This document shows positions 60,470 through 64,000 of a stretch of DNA of 64,000 nt, one piece after another; position 1 is the stretch's first letter, and each line of letters starts with the position of its first letter. The DNA is from Halalkalicoccus sp. CG83 (lineage in GTDB: Archaea > Halobacteriota > Halobacteria > Halobacteriales > Halalkalicoccaceae). A model generated the notes under the pieces. That model was not told where the DNA came from and did not search any database. It saw only the letters and a list, made by a program, of their open reading frames with translations. Location of the stretch: contig NZ_JAZDDH010000001.1 in assembly GCF_037081715.1 (NCBI RefSeq), positions 1,550,001 through 1,614,000 of the forward strand. The letters run 5' to 3'. The position numbers and the translations under genes were made by a program.

Positions 60470-63304
60470 ATGGACGGGGACGAGACGCCGGCGGGCGTCG
60501 ACGGCCTCCCGTTCGACCCCGACGCGGTCGAGGTCGACGACCGGGAGGTCCTCGAACTGTTCGAACCCGCGGTTCGAGAGTGGTGGCTCCGCGAGTTCGG
60601 CGCGTTCGTCCCGGAGAACGGGGGGTTCTTCACGCCACCACAGAAGGAGGCGATCCCGGCGATCCACGGACGCGAGAACGTCCTCATCTGTTCGCCGACC
60701 GGCAGCGGCAAGACGCTCGCGAGCTTCGCCGCGATCATCAACGAGCTGTTCGTCCGCGAACGATCCGGAGAGCGAGCGAACGAGGACGCCACTCCGGACG
60801 AAGGTAACGACGAGAGCGGAACCGATGGCGACGAGGACGACAACGACGAGAACGGCGGCGGGCTCGAGAACTCGGTCTACTGTCTGTACGTCTCGCCGCT
60901 GAAGTCGCTCGCGAACGACATCGGGCGCAACCTCGACGAGCCGCTCAGCGGCGTCGCGGAGATCCTCGAGGAGCGCGGCGAGTCGACGGAGATCCGCCAC
61001 GCGATCCGCCACGGCGACACCCCATCGAGCGAGCGCCAGCGGATGCTCGAGGAGACGCCACACATCCTGAACACCACCCCCGAAACGCTCGCCATCCTGC
61101 TCAACTCCCCGAAGTTCCGCGAGAAGCTCCGAACCGTCGAGTACGTGATCGTCGACGAGATCCACAGCCTCGCGGAGAACAAGCGCGGTACGCACCTCTC
61201 GGTGAGCCTCGAACGCCTCGAGAACCTCGCGGAACGCTCGCCGACACGGATCGGCTGCTCGGCGACGGTCGAGCCGTTGGAGACGATGGCGGAGTTCCTC
61301 GTCGGCTGCGAGGAGGGAGAATCGGGGGAGATGGAGCCGCGCGAGTACGAGATCGTCGACACCCGGTTCGTCCGCGAGTACGACGTCGAGCTCGCCTGTC
61401 CGACGGACGACCTGATTCACACGCCCAGGGAACTCGTCCAGGAGCGGTTCTACGACGAACTCGACGGGCTGATCGGCGAGCACACCAACACCATCGTCTT
61501 CACGAACACACGCTCGGGCGCCGAGCGCGTCCTCCAGAACCTCCGCGAGCGTCCCGGCTACGACGAGTCGAACTCGGGCTGTCACCACGGTAGCCTCTCG
61601 CGGGAGTCGCGCCAGCGCGTCGAGGAGGGGCTGAAAGCGGGCGAACTGGACGTGGTGACCACCTCCACGAGCCTCGAGCTCGGCATCGACATGCCCCACG
61701 TCGACCTCGTCGTACAGGTCGGCTCGCCCAAGTCGGTGGCCTCGCTGCTCCAGCGTGTGGGCCGGGCGGGACACCGGCTGGGCCGAACCGTCACGGGGCG
61801 GGTGATCGCGCTGGATCGCGACGAGCTGATCGAGTGTGCGGTGATGCTCCGGAAGGCCGAGGAGGGGTTCGTCGACCGGGTGTTCGTCCCCGAGAACGCC
61901 ACGGACGTCGCCGCCCAGCACGTCTACGGCATGGCGATCGCCCAAATACGCCCCGAGCGCGAGGTGAAGGCCACGCTGAAGCGGGCCTACCCCTACCGCG
62001 ACTTCCCCGATCGACAGTACGAGTCGCTGATGCGCTATCTGACGGCGGAGTACGAGGGACTCGAGGAGAGGAACGTCTACGCGAAGATCTGGCGCGACGA
62101 GAACGACCCGCCCGACGGCCAGCACCATTACCCCGAACATCCCGTCGGCGAGCCGCTGATCGGCAAGCGCGGCCGGCTCGCCCGCGTGATCTACATGACG
62201 AACATCGGGACGATCCCCGACAGCTTCACGTGCACCGTCCTCACCCGCGGAGAGAACGAGCGGGTCGGCGATCTCGACGAGAGCTACCTCGACACGCTCG
62301 ATCCCGGCGACGTGTTCGTTCTGGGCGGCCAGCACTTCGAGTTCCGGTACAGGAGGGGGTCGAAAGTGTACGTCGACCGGACGAACGCACGGCCGACGGT
62401 CCCCTCCTGGTTCTCCGAACGCCTGCCGCTCTCGTACGACCTCGCCTGCGAGATCCTCGGGTTCAATCGCGAACTGACGGAGCACTACGGGGCCGGCGGG
62501 CCGCCGGCGGTGCGAAACTGGCTCCGGGAGTTCCCGATCGACGACCACAGCGTCCGCGCGATCACCCGGATGTTCGACGAGCAGGTGCGTTACGCCGGCC
62601 TCGAGAGCGTGAGCACCGACGAGCGGCTGGCGATCGAGGAGGAGCACGACCGCGACGAGTACAAACGCCGCTACTACGTCCGCTCGAACTACGGCCGACG
62701 GTTCAACGAGGGGTTCTCCAGGCTGCTGGCCTATCGGTGTGCCCAGTCGGCGAACGCGAACGTCAACGTCGCCGTCGCGGACAACGGCTTCGCGCTGTCG
62801 ATGCCGCTCAACCGGAAGGTCGATCTCGTAGGACTGATCGAGGGACTCGATCCCGAGAACGTCCGGGGGCTGCTCCGCGAGAGCCTCGCGGGAACCGACC
62901 TCCTCCAGCGGTACTTCCGAATCAACGCCACCCGGTCGCTGATGATCCTGAAACGCTACAAGGGCTACGAGAAATCGGCGAGCCAACAGCAGGTCTCGAG
63001 CGAGATGCTGCTGGGGTTCGCGGGCGACCTCGAGGAGTTCGCCGTCCTTGAGGAGACCTACCGCGAGATCCTCGAGGACAAACTCTCCGTCTCGGCGATC
63101 GGAGACGTTCTGCGGTCGATTCGCGACGGCGAACTAACGATCGAACGCGAGCGCGTCGACTCGCCGTCGCCGCTCTCCTTCGGCCTGGCAACGCTGTCGG
63201 CGAGCGACGTCGTCCTCGCGGAGGACGAGAGCGCCGTGCTCAAGGAGTTCCACGACCGGGTGCTCGAGACGATCGGCGAGGACGCGGCCGTCCTCGGTAA
63301 CTGA
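60470..63304 (+). CDS. Lhr-type superfamily 2 DNA helicase
   Basis: A 944-residue ATP-dependent helicase. I use the ATG at 60470 (MDGDETPAGVDGLPFDPDAV); the preceding open frame is not protein-like. Motifs in order: Q-type FTPPQKEAIPAI, Walker A SPTGSGKTLASF, motif Ia YVSPLKSLANDI, DEAH-box VIVDEIHSL (DEIH), SAT as GCSATVEPL, motif IV TIVFTNTRSGAERVL, V TTSTSLELGIDMPHVDLV, VI LLQRVGRAGHRLG. The C-terminal 400 residues match the Lhr core (winged helix and accessory domain). An acidic insert of 35 residues follows motif I, as often in haloarchaea. Archaeal Lhr acts in DNA repair and stalled replication. Confidence 0.95.
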   Translation: MDGDETPAGVDGLPFDPDAVEVDDREVLELFEPAVREWWLREFGAFVPENGGFFTPPQKEAIPAIHGRENVLICSPTGSGKTLASFAAIINELFVRERSGERANEDATPDEGNDESGTDGDEDDNDENGGGLENSVYCLYVSPLKSLANDIGRNLDEPLSGVAEILEERGESTEIRHAIRHGDTPSSERQRMLEETPHILNTTPETLAILLNSPKFREKLRTVEYVIVDEIHSLAENKRGTHLSVSLERLENLAERSPTRIGCSATVEPLETMAEFLVGCEEGESGEMEPREYEIVDTRFVREYDVELACPTDDLIHTPRELVQERFYDELDGLIGEHTNTIVFTNTRSGAERVLQNLRERPGYDESNSGCHHGSLSRESRQRVEEGLKAGELDVVTTSTSLELGIDMPHVDLVVQVGSPKSVASLLQRVGRAGHRLGRTVTGRVIALDRDELIECAVMLRKAEEGFVDRVFVPENATDVAAQHVYGMAIAQIRPEREVKATLKRAYPYRDFPDRQYESLMRYLTAEYEGLEERNVYAKIWRDENDPPDGQHHYPEHPVGEPLIGKRGRLARVIYMTNIGTIPDSFTCTVLTRGENERVGDLDESYLDTLDPGDVFVLGGQHFEFRYRRGSKVYVDRTNARPTVPSWFSERLPLSYDLACEILGFNRELTEHYGAGGPPAVRNWLREFPIDDHSVRAITRMFDEQVRYAGLESVSTDERLAIEEEHDRDEYKRRYYVRSNYGRRFNEGFSRLLAYRCAQSANANVNVAVADNGFALSMPLNRKVDLVGLIEGLDPENVRGLLRESLAGTDLLQRYFRINATRSLMILKRYKGYEKSASQQQVSSEMLLGFAGDLEEFAVLEETYREILEDKLSVSAIGDVLRSIRDGELTIERERVDSPSPLSFGLATLSASDVVLAEDESAVLKEFHDRVLETIGEDAAVLGN

Positions 63305-63370
63305 TCGAGCGATCGACGGTCGTTCGGTCGACGAATCCGAGAGGTTCCGACGACCGGTTCGAGACGAGCG

Positions 63371-64000
63371 TTAGTTCGCAGCGCAGTTGTTCGGCCCGAG
63401 TTCGAGCCGTGCGGTCTCCTCGCCGAGCGGTTCCAGTCCCCAGTTGACCCGCTTGATGCGTCGGTAGTTCGCCGGCGTCTCTCCGAGACCCTCGACGACG
63501 CGCTCGACGAACGCCGCCTCGCTATCGATAGCCAGTAAATCGTTCGTCGTGCGGAGCTCGCCGAGCGTCGTCGCCAACGGACGGTCGGTCTCGCTGCCGA
63601 AGTGGCCCGGGAGGACGAGGGTTTCCTCGGGCATAGCGGCTATCTCTCGCAGAGTGGCGAACAGCCGCGCCGCGGCCCGCCGAACCGCGGCCTCGTCATC
63701 GTCCTCGAGGTCGGGCCGACCGACGCTCCGGACGAACAGCGTATCACCCGAGAGGAGCGCGTTTCCGAAACGCAGCGAGACGCTGCCCGGCGTGTGGCCG
63801 GGCGTGTGGACCACCTCGAGAGCACGTTCGCCGACGGCGATCCGGTCGCCGCCCTCGATCGAGACGTACCAGTCGAGATGCCCGCCGTCGGCCTCGTGGA
63901 GGAGGTAGGGAACGGTCAGTTCGGCGGCGAGTCTGCGGCCGCCGCTGACGTGATCCGCGTGGGCGTGAGTATCGACGACGCCGACGATCTCGAGGTCACG
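63371..64000 (-). CDS. ETHE1-like persulfide dioxygenase/MBL-fold hydrolase (5' end outside window)
   Basis: At least 209 residues are present; the gene runs off the right edge. Near the edge the frame reads VGVVDTHAHADHVSGGRRLA, the HxHxDH metal motif in the form typical of ETHE1 and rhodanese-linked MBL enzymes. VHTPGHTPGSVSLRFGNALL and the third ligand loop TLFVRSVGRPDLEDDDEA follow, then ETLVLPGHFGSETDRPLA. The C-terminus ends LGPNNCAAN. Such enzymes oxidise glutathione persulfide or related sulfane sulphur. A fused or adjacent rhodanese may lie further right. No start codon is seen in the window. Confidence 0.85.
   Translation of the reverse strand, partial: RDLEIVGVVDTHAHADHVSGGRRLAAELTVPYLLHEADGGHLDWYVSIEGGDRIAVGERALEVVHTPGHTPGSVSLRFGNALLSGDTLFVRSVGRPDLEDDDEAAVRRAAARLFATLREIAAMPEETLVLPGHFGSETDRPLATTLGELRTTNDLLAIDSEAAFVERVVEGLGETPANYRRIKRVNWGLEPLGEETARLELGPNNCAAN

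Noticed and set aside
60362-62986. 874-codon antisense frame over the Lhr helicase
   Set aside because: Same cause: helicase motifs are on the plus strand and the antisense product has no recognisable fold.
1-64000. CRISPR arrays, IS elements or transposases
   Set aside because: No regularly spaced repeats, cas genes, transposase motifs or paired terminal repeats were seen on reading both strands.

Overview
The window is chromosomal DNA from a halophilic archaeon (class Halobacteria). The signs are high GC, very acidic proteins, twin-arginine (Tat) signal peptides, short or absent leaders, and archaeal or haloarchaeal families: pelota, archaeal Elp3, RqcH, DUF7344, DUF4013, amphi-Trp/YegP and a DPSL ferritin. 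It holds one tRNA gene (Glu, UUC). I see no transposase, CRISPR array or rRNA.

Layout. 0-9 kb: the end of a yeaH-spoVR stress module, two DUF7344 winged-helix genes, a small wHTH regulator, a secreted lamin-tail-domain protein, an NhaC-type antiporter and a Tat-exported asparaginase. 9-34 kb: the main find, an almost complete extracellular contractile injection system (eCIS; Afp/PVC/MAC-like). The structural genes are all on the minus strand, from the cap protein (DUF4255) at 34.1 kb to a fibre-like protein at 13.3 kb. A convergent 1204-codon gene at 9.6-13.3 kb encodes the likely cargo or effector. 34-38.7 kb: accessory DNA with membrane proteins, including one with a mutated metzincin motif, ending at a tRNA-Glu gene whose 3' end is duplicated nearby (an attachment-site scar). 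38.7-64 kb: ordinary core genome with a beta-oxidation fusion enzyme, SDR, halolysin-like protease, MutY, Na/Ca exchanger, FMN reductase, RecJ-like DHH protein, Elp3, the ribosome-rescue genes rqcH and pelA, several DUF4013 membrane proteins, a DPSL ferritin, a 2Fe-2S ferredoxin, two metallo-beta-lactamase-fold hydrolases and an Lhr-type helicase.

How the eCIS genes fit together. DUF4255 caps the particle, and the sheath plus two gp19-type tube proteins form the contractile trunk. A gp41-like protein and DUF6760 are probable assembly factors. A LysM tail protein, the gpD hub, gpV, a PAAR tip, gp25, two gpJ-type proteins and gpI form the spike and baseplate. An FFxGxL-type protein with phage-fibre NPH motifs is the best candidate for target recognition. 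An Afp15-type double AAA+ ATPase is the presumed assembly ATPase. No capsid, portal, terminase or TssJLM/ClpV genes are present, so this is neither a prophage nor a membrane-anchored type VI system. Unusual points are a lamin-tail domain inside a baseplate protein, a beta-propeller and helix-hairpin-helix fused to gpI, no separate tape-measure gene, and an AT-rich hairpin plus internal promoter just before the sheath gene.
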